64,000 nucleotides of DNA from Orientallactaga sibirica. Lineage: Eukaryota > Chordata > Mammalia > Rodentia > Dipodidae. Positions 23,418 through 36,979 of this stretch are shown piece after piece; the first letter of the stretch is position 1; each line of letters opens with the position of its first letter. The translations under genes and the position numbers were made by a program. Location: contig JAEOAD010000015.1 in assembly GCA_036365145.1 (NCBI GenBank), forward strand, positions 41,261,835 to 41,325,834, read 5' to 3'. The notes below the pieces were generated by a model that saw only the letters and a list, made by a program, of their open reading frames with translations, ran no database searches and was not told the DNA's origin.

Positions 23418-24813
23418 ATTATGGGGCTGGAGAGATAGCCTGCCTGCTAAGCCTAAGAACGCTGGTTCCAATGTCCAGCGGTTCCAATCTCCAGGTCCCA
23501 TGTTTAGCCAGATGCAAAGTGAGGCAAGGGCGCAATGCTGCACTTGCCCACAAGGGGGCACACGCATCTGGATTTCATTCACAGCAGCTGAGAGACTGCT
23601 GGCGTGCCCATCTCTGTCTCCCTCTCCCTCTCTGTCTATCTCTCTCTGTCTGTCTCTCCAAAAATAAATAAAAAATAAAAAGTCAATATGTTCCACTAGG
23701 TCCCTTAGGACCCAGGATTTAGCCCCTTAAGTACATAGAGAGGGGGTAATGAAAGGCCCAAGAACCAAAGTAACGCCATGATAGGCTTCAGCTGCTTTGC
23801 AGGCCTCAGGTTAAATTCAGGTCAGGTTCCCAGAATATAAGTCAGAACAAACAGTTACTGGAAAGATCATACTAACCCAAAATAACTAGCCAATTAGACA
23901 AAACTAAGCAGATGTTATACATTCCTGTGGCTTTGTATGTATAGATAAGTTCGCTTAATGTTCCTCAGCTGCTGTATAACCAATCAACTTGTAACAAGTA
24001 AATTCATGGTAAATGTCAACCAATCATATTAAAAATTTTCCTTCTCTTTGTTTAAATCCAATAAAAGCTTATCCCAAATGCAACTCAAGGCTCTTGCATG
24101 AATCCACTGCATTGGTGAAGTCAAGAGACCGAGCTTAAGCCTGAAATAGAGCTCTTTGCTTTTGCATACGTGTCTGGACTCTTTGGTGGTCTCTGGGGGT
24201 GCCATGAATTGGGCACTACAAGATCACATTTACAAGTTGTTTGGTTCCTGATCATTTCATCAGGAAATCTTTGGAGAAGCTGTGAGCTCCTGCCTTCAAG
24301 GTACTCCATCCAAGGTGCACAGCCTTCGATGTCCTCAGGCTTACCTTGTGCAAAGCTTACCCTGTTGTGTATTACTTGGTGTCCACATCTCCCCAGTTTA
24401 GCTTGATATACACATTGCACCTGGCTTTTTGTTTTGTTTTGTTTTGTTTTGTTTTGTTTTTGTTTTTCGAGGTAGGGTTCACTCTAGCCCAGGCTGACCT
24501 GGAATTCACTATGTAGTCTCAGGGTGGACTTGAACTCACAGTGATCCTCCTGGGATTAAAGGCATGCCTGGTTATAAATATGTTTAAATAACTAATTTAG
24601 AAGGGAGAGAATCAGTTATTACCTCATACTCTAATAACTGGAAGTTATTAGAAGCAAAATAGAATTGTGGCAAGTTGGAATACACACACATACAAATAAA
24701 GATAAGCATTCAGGAGGCTGAGCTAGGAAGATTGCTGTTAGTTCAAGACCAGCCTAGGGATACAGAGTGAGTTCCAGGTCAGCCTGTACCTAGAGTGAGA
24801 CCCTTCCTGGAAA
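21424..24813 (+). repeat. 3.39-kb tandem duplication, copy 2
   Basis: Direct copy of 18030-21423 at an offset of 3394 bp. The differences I see are mostly length changes in homopolymers and short repeats: CTCTCT versus CTCT near 21716, A runs near 21900, 21955 and 23387, C and T runs near 22623 and 22790, and a G run near 24194. There is a small replacement near 23717 (GGATTGGCTCCCC versus GGATTTAGCCCC). Identity is therefore very high, meaning either a recent event or an assembly artefact. The junction has almost no microhomology. Confidence 0.97.
23750..24220 (+). mobile_element. Solo LTR-like element, duplicate
   Basis: Copy 2 of the LTR at 20354-20830, carried by the tandem duplication and not an independent insertion. 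The G run in U5 is shorter here. Confidence 0.6.
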
Positions 24814-27040
24814 ATACACACACACACATGATAATGGGCTGGGTATTGTGGCTTAGTCCTTTAATACCAGCGCTTGGGAGGTCAAGGTAGGAGGACTGCT
24901 GTGAGTTCAAGGCCATGCCCTCCAAACATACAATAATTAGTGACAACACATTAATACTCCCTCTGACTATACTTCTTTGAAGATATCAAACTATGGAAAT
25001 TTACCTCAAGAAAGTAATCTAGAAGAAAGGTGTAGTGGGGAAGGAGAAGGAAGAAAGAAGGGAAAGGAAACAAAAAATATATGAGCCGGGTGTGGTGGCG
25101 CACGCCTTTAATCCCAGCAATTGGGAAGCAGAGGTAGGAGAATCGCCAAGAGTTTGAGGCCACCCTGAGACTACATAGTTAATTCCAGGTCAGTCTGGAC
25201 CAGAGTGAGACCCTACCTTGCAAAACCAAAACCATATATATACGAAAATATCAAATGAAATCTAATTCTTTTTATGTTAAAAAATAAAGGTGAGCCGGGA
25301 GTGGTGGTGCACGCCTTTAATCCCAGCACTCGGGAGGCAGAGGTAGGAGGATCGCCGTGAGTTCAAGGCCACCCTGAGATTACATAGTTAATTCCAGGTC
25401 AGCCTGGGCCAGAGTGAGACCCTACCTCAAAAAAAACCAAAAAAAATAATAATAATAGATAAAAAATAAATAAAGGTGAAAGTGATACAGTTTTTAAAAA
25501 AACTGTAATAAGAAGTACTCATTACAACAACAATAATAATAATAGGGGCTGGAGAGATTGCTTAGTGGTTAAGGTGCTTGCCTGCAAACCCTAAGGACCC
25601 ATGTTCAACTCTCCAGATCCCATGTAAACCAGTCACACAAAGACACACATGCCCACTAGATGGCACAGGCATCTGGAATTCAATTGCAATGGCTGAGGCC
25701 CTGGTGCACCAATTTTCTCTCTCTCTCTCTCTGTGTCTCTAAAAAAAAAAAAAATTATATTCCAGGGGTGGTGGTGCATGCCTTTAATCCCAGCACTTGG
25801 GAGGCAGAGGTAGGAGGATTGCCATGAGTTTGAGGCCACCCTAAGATTATATGGTGAATTCCAGGTCAGCCTGGGATAGAGTGAGATCCTACCTCGAAAA
25901 ATGAAAAAAAAAATTATAAAACATTTAAAAAATAGAGCCGGGCATGGTGGCGCACACCTTTAATCCCAACACTTGGGAGGCAGAGGTAGGAGAATCGCCA
26001 TGAGTTTGAGGCCACCCTAAGAGTACATAGTGAATTCCAGGTCAGCCTGGGCTAGAGTGAGATCCTATCTTGAAAAACTAAAAAAAAAAACAAACTAAAA
26101 TAGCCAGGCGTGGTGGCGCACGCCTTTAATCCCAGCACTTGGGAGGCAGAGGTAGGAGGATTGCCATGAGTTCGAGGCCACCCTGAGACTACATAGTTAA
26201 TTCCAGGTCAGCCTGGACCAGAGTGAAACCTTACAGCGAAAAACCAAAAAAAAAAAAAAAAAAAAAACTAAAATAAATAAATACATACATACATACATAC
26301 ATAAATAAGACTCCAAACACCACCCCACCCTGCAAAAAAAAAAAAAAAGTATTCCTCACTAGGTGTGGTGCACCCTTTTAATCCCAGCACTTGGGAGGCA
26401 GAGTTAGGAGGACTGCCCTGAGTGTGAGGCCACCCTGAGACTACATAATGAATTCTAGGTCAGCCTAAGCTACAGCAAAACCCTACCTCAAAAAATAAAT
26501 AAATAAATAAATAAATAAAATAGAGGATTTCTGTACTGGAGAGATGGCTTAGTGGTTAAGATGGTTGCCTGCAAAGTCAAGGGACAGAGGTTTGACTCCC
26601 CAGGACCTACATAAGCCAGATGCATGAGGGGGTGCATGCATCTGGAGTTCGTTTGCAGTGGCTGGAGGCCCTGGAGCGCCCATTCTCTCTCTCTTTCTCA
26701 AATAATAAATAAATAAAATAAATAAATAATGAAAAATTTAAAAAATTTAAAAACATTTAAAAAAAAGCAATAAAAGAATGATGTTGGGGGCTAGGGAGAT
26801 GGCTCAGTGATTAAAGGTGCTTGTTTGCAAAGTCTGCCTGCTAGGGTTCAATTGCCCAGCTTCTCACTCCGAAAGACTCTAATGCACGCACACATGTGTA
26901 AATAATTTTTTTTAAGGGAATAGCCTGGCATGACACACACTAATCTCAACACTTGGGATGCTGAGGTAGGAGGATCACTGTGAGTTCAAGGCCAACCTGA
27001 GATTACAGAGTGAGTTCAAGGTCAGCAAAAGGCAAAATAT
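24814..27040. repeat. Dense SINE block, mostly plus strand
   Basis: B1(+) elements lie at 24835-24915 (partial), 25084-25230, 25292-25440, 25765-25905, 25937-26075, 26103-26245 and 26357-26490. DIP-type(+) elements lie at 25547-25735, 26535-26700 and 26788-26900 (degenerate). B1-like remains lie at 26925-27030. Three consecutive B1 copies between 25765 and 26245 have short spacers. No gene is seen. Confidence 0.8.
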
Positions 27041-27400
27041 TTTGCATCTATATGATAAGAACCATAAAGAAAAAAAGACTGAGAATAATGTCCATAATAA
27101 TGTGCAGAGGAAAAAATTTATGAGGTTACCAAAGGTAGATTTGGTATTATCTATTCAGGTTATTCAGTGCCAGAGATCAAAGTCCTTGAGTTTCAAAAGG
27201 CCAGGGTTTCAGTTCTTGCCCCTGGATCATTGTGCAAGATGTGGGAGGAGGCTTGCTCTGAGCCTGAGAGTAAGTGTGGGGATTTCTTCTCTAGCTCTGA
27301 TTGGGAAATCAGAGTAAAGCCCAGGAACCAGCATTTTCTCCTCCAGAAAGATTGTGGGTGAAATTAGTTAAGGCCCTACCCTCTGCCCCTGTGTTTTTTT
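27040..27400. other. Unique stretch
   Basis: Non-repetitive sequence with two overlapping plus-strand frames (91 and 64 codons). Neither resembles a known protein or has supporting splice or promoter context. Confidence 0.4.
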
Positions 27401-27477
27401 TTTTTTTTTTTTTTTAATTTTTGCAAGCAGAGAAAGAGAAGAGAGAGATTCAAAATTTGAGGAGCATTTATTTATTT

Positions 27478-27517
<40 letters not shown>

Positions 27518-27690
27518 AGAGGCAGATAGAGAGAGTTGCATGCCAGGGCATCTAGCCATTGCAAAGGAACTCTAGATGGATGCATCTCCTTGTGCATCTG
27601 GCTTTATATGAGTACTGTAGAATTGAACCTGGGTCCTTTGGCTTTACAGGCAGATGCCTTAACCCCTAAACCATCTCTTCAGCCCAGGAG

Positions 27691-27725
<35 letters not shown>

Positions 27726-27866
27726 AAGTAGGGTTTCCCTCTAGCCCAGGCTGACCTGGAATTCACTATGTAGTCTCAGGGTGGCCTTGAACCTACAGTT
27801 ATGCTCTTACCTAGGTCTCCCAAGTGCTGGGATTAGGCGTGTGCCATGACGACCAGCCCTGTTCAT

Positions 27867-27913
<47 letters not shown>

Positions 27914-29365
27914 TTTTGAGAGAGAGGGACGGAGAGAAACAGAGAGAGAGGAAGAGGAAGAGGCAGAGAGAGAGAGAGAGAATGGGCGTGTCAGTGGCCT
28001 TTCAGCCACTGTGAACAAATTCCAGACACGTGCACCCCCTTGTGGGCAAGCATGGCATTGTGTCACTTTATGTCTGGCTAAATGTGGGACCTGGAGAATC
28101 AAACGGGTATTCTTAGGCTTGGCAGGCAGGTAAAAAAGAGTTGGCATGCCAGGGCATCTAGCCATTGCAAAGGAACTCCAGAAGGCACCTTAACCGCTAA
28201 GCCATCTCACCAGCCCTATTTATTTATTTTTTAGAAAGAAAGAGAGCTAGCATGCCAGGGCCTCAGCCACTGCAATCCAACTCCAAGTGCTATGCTGCCT
28301 AGTGGGCATGTGCGACCTTGTGCTTACCTCACCTTTATGCATCTGGCTTACGTGGGACCTACAGAGTCGAACATGGGTCCTTAGGCTTTGCAGGCAAGCA
28401 CCTTAACCACTAAGCCATCTCTCCAGCCTTGTTCTTTTATTATTTATTTAACTTAAAATTTTACTTATTTAGCCTGATGTGGTGGCACACGCCTTTAATC
28501 CCAGCACTCAGGAGGCAGAGAGGTAGGAGGATCACTTTGAGTTCAAGGCCACCCTGAGACTACATAGTGAATTCCAGGTCAGCCTGAGCTAGAGTGAAAC
28601 CCTACCTTGGAAAACAAACAAACAACACAAAAAAACTTTACTTATGTATTTTAGAGAGAAAGAGAGAAAAGAGAGAATGTGGGTGTACCAGGGTCTCTTG
28701 CCATTGCCACTTTGTGCATCTGGCTTTACATGGGTACTAAGGAATCAAACCCTGGGGTTGTTAGGCTTTGCAAGCAAATACCTTTAACTGCTGAGTCATG
28801 TCTCCAGTCCTAAAACTGTTCTTTTTTTCGAGGTAGGGTCTCACTCTAGTTTGGGCTGACCTGGAATTCACTCTGTAGTCTTAGGGTGGCCTTGAACTGA
28901 CAGAGATCCTCCTACCTCTGCCTCCTGAGTGCTGGGATTATAGATGTGTGCCACCACACCTGTCCCTAAGTATTTTATTTTTATTTACTTATTGATTAAT
29001 TAATTAATTAATTTTTTTTTGTTTTTTGTTTTTCGAGGTAGGGTCTCCCTCTAGCCCAGGCTGATCTGGAACTCACTCTGTATTCTCAGGGTGGCCTCGA
29101 ATTCATGGTGATCCTCCTACCTATGCCTCCTGAGTGCTAGGATTAAAGGCTTGCACCACCAGACCCGGTTATTTATTTATTTTGATAGAGAGAGGGAAAG
29201 AGAAAGAAAGAATGGGCGTGCCAGGGCCTCCAGCCACTGCAAATGAACTCCAAACGTGTGCGTCCTCTTGTGCATCTGGCTAATGTGGGTCCTGGGGCAT
29301 TAAACCTGGGGACTTTCACGTTGCAGTCAAATGCCTTAACTGCTAAGCCATCCCTCCAACCCCTA
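27400..29365. repeat. SINE block
   Basis: DIP-type(-) at 27460-27686, 27917-28217 (long variant), 28232-28430, 28652-28810 and 29190-29363. B1(-) at 27722-27860, 28830-28970 and 29034-29170. B1(+) at 28472-28615. (GA)n at 27481-27510 and (TTTA)n at 27863-27916. Confidence 0.8.
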
Positions 29366-30345
29366 AAGCTGTCCTTTTAAAGTGCAACCAACTATAGCCA
29401 AGCTTCTGTGTTCTTGTCCAATTGAATTTCCTTCCAACATTTGAGTCCATAAAATTTAAGAGACCCAAAAAACAAAACAGTAGCCATTTGCTAAACATTA
29501 AGTTTCACATAAGCCTGGGCCTCCAGCAACATTTTAGATATCCAAATAGCTTCTTCATTAGATTAAACCTTTGGGGATCTAAGTATTGGACAGAAAAGAC
29601 ATTTCTACTAAATGGCCAATTAGTAGCTAATTAGAGTTCTGAAACTCCCTGGTCAAGTCCTGCCCAGAAACCCTCTGGATATTAAAACAATAAATCCAAG
29701 GGGGAGGAAGTGGTGCACACCTGTAACCTCAGCCTTTAGAAAATTGGGGCAGAAGAATCATGAGTTTTAGGGCAGCCATAGTCCCTGTCTGAAAGAAAGA
29801 AACAAAACCAGTTAAGGAGGAAGGGAAAGGTGGGGAGAGGGCCAGAGGAAGGGAAGGAGGAAGAAAAGAGAGGGAAAACTAGGGATTAGGAGTAAGCTAG
29901 CCTCTATTGTATAGGTAGCTAGTCAAGGTTCTAGGCCCAAAAAGAATAAGCAGATATGTGTGATTTTATAAGAAGTCCAGAAAACAAGAGCTGGAAGCTA
30001 AAATCCAAAAGCCCTGACTTCAGAAGGTCAAAAACCCTGATTTATGCTGACTCACCAGGAGGTCAGCTGACCCATACATACAAAGTAAATAATCCTTTGT
30101 CTAACTCACCAGCCTCATTAGGAGCCCTCCCACATACACTCAGAGTAACTAGTACAATCGACTCCAGTTTGATAATTTATATTCTCAAGGGCATAAAAAG
30201 CCCAATCCTAGTCACTTGGTGTGGCTACCAGCTTGGAACCTCCCAGCTCTGCAGCTTTCTTGCTGTCTTTTCATTTTCTGCCTGCCATCATTCACTTTCT
30301 CCTCTTCTTCCTTCCTATTCTTTTTTGTTTGTTTGTTTGTTCTTT
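29365..30345. other. Unique stretch with LTR-like part
   Basis: 29365-29700 and 29830-30330 lack SINEs. Near 30191 a GGGCATAAAAAGCCC TATA-type motif is followed by a CT-rich region ending near 30330. Together with the upstream 250 bp this resembles the U3-R part of an LTR, but I cannot define its ends. No coding exon is seen. Confidence 0.35.
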
Positions 30346-30507
30346 TCAAGGTAGAGTCTCACTGTAGCCCAGGCTGACATGGAACTCACTCTGTAGTCCC
30401 AGGCTAGCCTTTAACGCACAGCTATCCTTCTTAACTTTGCCTTCTGACTGCTGGGACCAAAGTTCTGAGCCACCAAGCCGGGCTATCTTTTTTTTTTTTT
30501 TTTTTTT

Positions 30508-31170
30508 AAATTTTATTGACAACTTCTTTAATTGTAGACAATATCCCATGTTATTTCCCTCCCTCCCCCCACTTTCCCCTTTGAAACTTCACTCTCCATC
30601 ATATCTCTTCCCCCTCTCAATCAGTCTCTCTTTTCAGTTTGATGTCATGATCTTTTCCTCCTATTATGATGATCTTATGTAGGTAGTGACAGGCACTGTG
30701 AGGTCATGGATATCCAGGCCATTTTGTGTCTGGAGGAGCACGTTGTAAGGAGTCCTACTCTTCCTTTGGCTCTTACATTCTTTCTGCCCCCTCCTCCGCA
30801 ATGGATCCTGAGCCTTGGAAGGTGGGGTTGAGATGTTTCAGGGCTGAGGACTCCTCTGTCACTTCTCCTTAGCACCATGGTGACTTCTGAGTCATCCCAA
30901 GGTTGCCACCATCTGAAAAGAGAAGCTTCTCTAAACAAAAGTGAGAGTAGCATTAATATATGGGTATGAACATTAAGAGAAGCGCTTACTGGGCAGTTTG
31001 GTGAGCATAGTATATACATTTAGCGAGACACCAGCAGACATTACACCCTTAGGGCTCATGACTACACCTGTCGTATGTTTTCATCATCAGGGATGTGTCC
31101 CCTCCCATGGAGTGGGCCTCCAGTCCAATTAGAGAGCAGTTGATTTCTCCCATAACAGACATGCCACTGC
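30508..31170 (-). mobile_element. L1 3' end (LINE-1), inverted
   Basis: Poly(T) followed by TTGACAACTTCTTTAATTG, then a T/C-rich tract and about 600 bp of sequence. On the minus strand this reads as an A-tailed, G-rich LINE 3' UTR. The same segment occurs in the opposite orientation at 37190-37440 and shares ACACAAAATGGCCTGGATAT. Heavily 5'-truncated; no ORF2 frame is evident. Confidence 0.7.
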
Positions 31171-31194
31171 ACCTTTTTTTTTTTTTTTTTTTTT

Positions 31195-33457
31195 TTTTTC
31201 AAGGTAGGGTTTTACTCTGGTCTAGACTGGCCTGGAATTAACTATGTAGTCTCAGGGTGGCCTTGAACTCATGGCGATCCTCCTACCTCTGCCTCCCAAG
31301 TGCTGGGATTAAAGGCGTGCATCACCACGCCTGGCTGCACCTTTTTTTTAAAAAAAAAATATTTGGGCTGGAGAGATGGCTTAGCAGTTAAGGCATTTGC
31401 CTATGAAGCTTAAGGACCCCGGCTTGGTGGCTCAGAACTTTGGTCCCAGCAGTCAATCCCCAGGACCCACGTGAGCCAGATGCACAAGGGGGCACATACA
31501 TCTGGAGTTCATTTGCAATGGCTGGAAGCTTCTGGTGCACCCATTCTTTCTTTCACTCTACCTCTTCCTCTCCCTCACATAAATAAATAAATTTAAAAAA
31601 CTATTTTATTTATTTATGTGAGGGAGAGAGAGGGAGAGAGGCAGAGAAAGAGAGAAAGAGCACAGGCACTTCAGGGCTTCTAGTCACTGAAGATGAACTA
31701 CAGATACATGTGCCACCTTGTACATCTGGCTTATGTGGGTACTGGGGAATTGAACCTTGGTTCTTAGGCTTCACAAGCAAGCCATCTTTCCAGCCCTCTT
31801 ATTTATTTATTTATTTATTTATTTTGTTTTGTTTTGTTTTGTTTTGTTTTGCTTTGCTTTGCTTTTCGAGGTAGGGTCCCACTCTAGCTCAGGATGACCT
31901 GCAACTCAACATGTAGTCTCAGGGTAGCCTCAAACTTACAGTGATAGTCCTACCTCTGCCTCCCAAGTGCTGGGATTAAAGGCGTGAGCCACCATGCCTG
32001 GCTTTTTTTTTTTTTTTTTTTTTTTTTTTTGGTTTTTCGAGGTAGGGTCTCACTCTAGCTCAGGCTGACCTGGAATTCACTATGTAGTTTCAGGGTGGCC
32101 TCGAACTCATGGTGATCCTCCTACCTCTGCCTCCAGAGTGCTGGGATTAAAGGCGTGCGCCACCACGCCCAGCTTGCTTTTTTTTTTTTTCCTTGTTTGT
32201 TTGTTTTTGTTTTAATTTGAGAGAGGCAGAAAGAGAATAGGCCGACCAGCGGCCTCTCAGTGGTTGTGAACAAACTCCAGACATGTGCGTCCCCCTTGTG
32301 GACATGCGCAGCATTGCGTGCTTGCGTCACTTTTGCGTCTGGCTAAATGTGGGACCTGGAGAATTGAAGAGGTGTTCCTAGGCTTTGCAGGCAGGCACCT
32401 TAACTGCTAAGCCATCTCCAGCTTTTTTTTTTTTTTTTTTTTTTTTTGGTTTTTTCAGGGTAGGATCTCTCTCCAGCTCAGGCTAACCTGGAATTCACTA
32501 TGTAGTCTCAGGGTGGCCTCAGACACACAGTGATCCTCCTACCTCTGCCTCCCAAGTGCTGGGATTAAAGGTGTGTGCCACCACGCCGGGCTCTCTCTAA
32601 CTTTTTAAATATGTTTTAAAAGGCTGATTATTTATTTATATATTTTTTTTTGGAGAGACACACAGAGAGAGACAGAGAGGAAGAGGGAGACAGATAGAGA
32701 TTTGGGCGCACCAGCAGTCTCTCAGCTGCTGTGAACAAAATCCAGATGTGTGCGCCCCCTTGTGAGCAAGTGCGGCATTGCGCCCTTGTGTCACTGCATC
32801 TGGCTAAACATGGGACCTGGAGATTGGAACAGCTGTCGATTGGAGCCAGCATTCTTAGACTTAGGAGGCAGGCGCCTTAACTGCTAAGCCATCTCTCCAG
32901 CCCTAACTTTTTTAAAATATATTTTTTTATTTGAAAGAGAGAAAGAAAGAATAGGCAGCTTCTTCCACTGCAAACGACCCAAGATACATGTACCACTTTG
33001 TGTCTGGCTTTATGTGGGTACTGAGGAATCAAACCTGGGCCTTAGGCTGGAGAGGTGGCTTAATGGTTAAAGGTGCTTGCTTCAAAAGCCTGGTGGCCTG
33101 GGTTCAATACCCCAGGACCCACATGAAACCAGACACAAAGTGGCACATGCATCTGGAGTTTGTTTGCAGTGGAAAGAGACCCTGGTGTGCCCATATACGT
33201 ACACATATACACGCTCTCAAATAAATAAAAATAATTTTAAACTGGAGCTGGGTGTGGTGGCACATGCCTTTAATCCCAACACTCAGGAGGCAGAGGTAGG
33301 AATATTGCTATGAATTCGAGGCTACCCTGAAACTATGTAGCGAATTCCAGGTCAGTCCAGGCTAGAGTGAAACCATACCTAAAAAACAAAACAAAACAAA
33401 ATAAAACACCAAAAATTCTATGTACATAAGCAATTAAAATTTTTTTCTTCTTTTTTC

Positions 33458-33509
<52 letters not shown>

Positions 33510-34130
33510 TTTCTTTCTTTCTTTCTTTTTTTGAGAGACAGAGAGAGAGAGAGAGGGAGAGGAAAACAGAGATGGGCATGCCAGCAACCTCTTAGCTGCT
33601 GCAAACAAAATCCAGATGTGTGTGCCCCCTTGTGGTCAAGTGTGGCATTGCGACCTTGCCTCACTTCATCTGGCTAAACGTGGGACCTGGAGATTGGAAC
33701 CGCTGGAGATTGGAACCAGCATTCTTAGGCTTAGGAGGCAGGTGCCTTAACTGCTAAGCCATCTCTCCAGCCCTAAAAAAATTTTTTTAAACTGGGCATG
33801 GTGGCTCACGCCTTTAATCCCAGCACTTGGGAGGTAGAGGTAGGAGGATTGCCATGAGTTTGAGGCTACCCTGAGACTACAAAGTGAATTTCAGGTCATT
33901 TTGAGCTAGAGTGAGATCCTACCTCGAAAAACCAAATGATAGTAATAATTATTGTAAAAAATCCAGACCTTGCTGGGCATGGTGGTGCATGCCTTCAATC
34001 CCAGCACTTGGGAGGCAGAGGTAGGAGAATTGTGGAGAGTTCGAGGCCACCCTGAGACTACATAGTGAATTCCAAGTCAGCCTGGACCAGAGTGAGACCC
34101 TACCTCGCAAAACCAAAAAAAAAAAAAATC
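31195..34130. repeat. SINE block with (TTTC)n
   Basis: B1(-) at 31195-31340, 31868-32005, 32032-32175 and 32450-32592. B1(+) at 33245-33385, 33790-33935 and 33973-34120. DIP-type at 31370-31575(+, with an extra ~38-bp insert), 31600-31798(-), 32215-32425(-, long variant), 32655-32905(-, long variant), 32935-33045(-, fragment), 33043-33225(+) and 33535-33775(-, long variant). (TTTC)n at 33454-33530. Confidence 0.8.
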
Positions 34131-35880
34131 CAGACCTTCAGGTGGCTGGAGACCAAGTTACAACTTAATAAAACATCTGAGTCTATGGAGGACATATATT
34201 CACATTCAAACCACCATACTTTGCAATTATGAGCCATCTCTACTCTCCAGCCTTAATCATGCTTTTTAAAAATTAATTAATTAATTTATTTATTGGTTTT
34301 TTCCAAGGTAGGGTTTCACTCTAGCCCAGGTTGACCTGGAATTCACTGCATAGTCTCAGGGTGGCCTTGAACTTATGGCGATCCACCTACCTCTGCCTCC
34401 CAAGTGCTGAGATTAAAGGCGTGCGCCACCACGCCTGGCTAAATTTATTTTTATTTTTTTTATTTTTTGTTTTTTTTGAGGTAAGAACTCACTCTAGCCC
34501 AGGCTGATCTGGAATTCACTGTGTAGTCTTAGGGTGGCCTTGAATGCACAGTGATCCTTTTTACCTCTGTCTCTTGTGTGCTGGGATTAAAGGCCTGCAC
34601 CACCATGCTTAGCTTCTATCCCTAATTTTACTTTTAAGTTTAGAGGTGGAGTGATTGGAAAATGATTACATTTAAATAAGGTCATTAGTGTAGAGTACTG
34701 GTTATTTAATCCTGGTGGCTTTATAAAAAGGGTAACAGAGGCCAGGAGTGGTGGCACATGCCTTCAGTCTCAGCACTTGGGAGGCAGAGTTCGAGGCTAC
34801 CCTGAGACTACATAGTGAATTCCAGGTCAGCCTGGGCTACAGCAAAACCCTACCTGGAAAAAAACAACAAAAAAGCAAAAAAGGTGACAAAGGGCAGAAT
34901 AGCATGCTCTGTCATGCTCTGTGCCACCTCCAGACTCTGCCAGCAAGAAGGCCATCTTCTGTATATGATACAGGACTGTGTGCCAAAATGGTAAACTAAA
35001 TAAATCTGTTGCTATGAATTTGGCTTGTCTGAGAAATTTCATTATAGCAACAAAAAGCTGAATGCAATTTCCTTCTGCCTGAAGAATTTGTGTATTTACT
35101 CCGTAGTAACTGAATACCACCTACTAATAGGCCATGTGCTGGATGCTGGGATGGGGAGGTGAAGTTGTGGCCTTGTTCTAAGCAATGCACCAACAGTTCA
35201 CTGTGGTTGTTCTCAGGTTTTCTTCAATGCTCTGAGGAACTTGTAACCATAATAAATAACTGTGACTCAGATCACAGTCTGTGGAGGGAAGAAACAAAGA
35301 CATTATAATTATAGGATGATGGGATATAATTATATGATGATGTGCTATGTTATAGATATACACAGGACAAATACAGAAAAGGCTTTACAAGATAGAATGG
35401 GAAAGTTGGGGCTGTCAGGAAAGGTGTTCACGAACTGGTGTCACTTAGTTCTTTTTTTTTTTTTTTTTGAGGTAAGGTCTCACTCTAGCTCAGGCTGACC
35501 TGGAATTCACTGTGTAGTCTTAGGGTGGCCTTGAACTCAGGGTGATCCTCCTACTTCTGCTTCCCTAGTGCTGGGATTAAAGACATGTACCACCATTCCC
35601 GGCTTTTAGATTTTTAAAAATTAAATTAAATTAATTATTTATTTATTTTGGTTTTTCCAAGGTAGGGTTTCACTCTAGTCCAGGCTGACCTTGAATTTAC
35701 TCTGTAGTCTCAGGGTGTCCTTGGACTCATGGAAATCCTCCTACCTCTGCCTCCTGAGTGTTGGGATTAAGGGTGTGCACCACCATCCCCAGTTTATTTA
35801 TTATTATTATTACTTATTTTTATTTTATTTTATTTTATTTTTATTATTTTAGAGAGGCTCTTAAAGTGACTACCTTTGTG
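34130..35880. repeat. B1 copies around short unique stretches
   Basis: B1(-) at 34298-34440, 34475-34615, 35465-35605 and 35655-35795. B1(+) at 34743-34862. 34895-35060 resembles the 3' part of a URR1-like element. 35060-35460 is unique with no exon. Confidence 0.7.
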
Positions 35881-35892
35881 TCCTAATTGGCC

Positions 35893-36241
35893 TGTGATAG
35901 TGAATCTTGTCAACTTGATGGGATTTAGAATCACCATGGAGGTAAACTGCTGGGCTTGTCTGTGAGATGATTTCTGGATCATGTTAATTGAGATGGGAGC
36001 ACCTTCCTAACTGTGAATGGCTCCATCCCATGGGCTGGGGTCCCTGGATTGTACAAAAAGGAAAAAGTGAGCTGAACAGCAACATTCATCACTCTCTGCT
36101 TACTGATAGCTGACACAGTTTGTCCAGCTATCTCACACTGCCATGATGAACTGTAACCTTGAATTAATTATAAGCTGAAATAAACCCTCTAGTTGCTTCT
36201 TGTGCAGGTATTTGGTCAAAACAATGAGAAAGTAACTTAAA
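35893..36241 (+). repeat. URR1-like rodent repeat, near full length
   Basis: It runs from GTGATAGTGAATCTTGTCAA through GATGAACTGTAACC and GCTGAAATAAACCCT to CAATGAGAAAGTAACTT, matching the layout of the common rodent repeat I know as URR1. The family name is from memory. Confidence 0.55.
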
Positions 36242-36975
36242 GTGGGGTAGTTTGTCAATCTGACATTCCTTGAGGTTGGTGGAAGGGAAAAATGCAGAGA
36301 CGCCTCTAGTTGCAGAATTATGGACTGCAGTATGCCAAGGGAACATGATTAAGTGTGTCAAGAAAGGCGGGAGGGATACTAGCTTGTGGTTAGAGGTGTG
36401 GTGGGGCGAAGGATGAATCAGAGTGAAGGCTTTCTTACACAAAGGTAAAGGTCTCCTTGCTCATCTGTATGATTTTTTAGTCTTGTGATTTTTCTGGTTA
36501 TTTCCCCCTACCCCCTGCATTTGTCAATGGCAGAGTGGCTGGCCTTTAAGAGCAAGCCAAAGAGACATTATAGTGGGTATGACACTAGTTCCAACAACAC
36601 CATTTTCCTAATTACAATGTTTTTGGCCAGGTTTCCTTTTCAGAAAGCTTTGGCTGGGACAAATGGCTCTAAGTATTGCATGTATGAAAGAAATCAAGAT
36701 TTGTTCCCCTTCTTCAAGAACTAACTCTGCTAATGAAGACAAATGGGCCAGAGATTAGACAGGCTAGTCATTTATTTGACTTTCCAATTCAGTGGTTCTC
36801 AGTTTGGGATGATTTTGTCCACCAGGGCTAGTTAGCAATGCATGTATATATGTGTTGTGGGGTGGGCTGGTGTTGCTGGAATTTAAAGGGTAGAGGCAGG
36901 ATGTTGTTAAACATCCTATCATACACAGAACAGCCTCCCCTGTCCCATAATAATTATCAGATTTAAAATATTAAT
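36241..36975. other. Unique intergenic stretch
   Basis: Over 700 bp without SINEs. The frames seen (up to 92 codons) have no recognisable homology and no splice or promoter context. Confidence 0.45.
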
Positions 36976-36979
36976 AATC

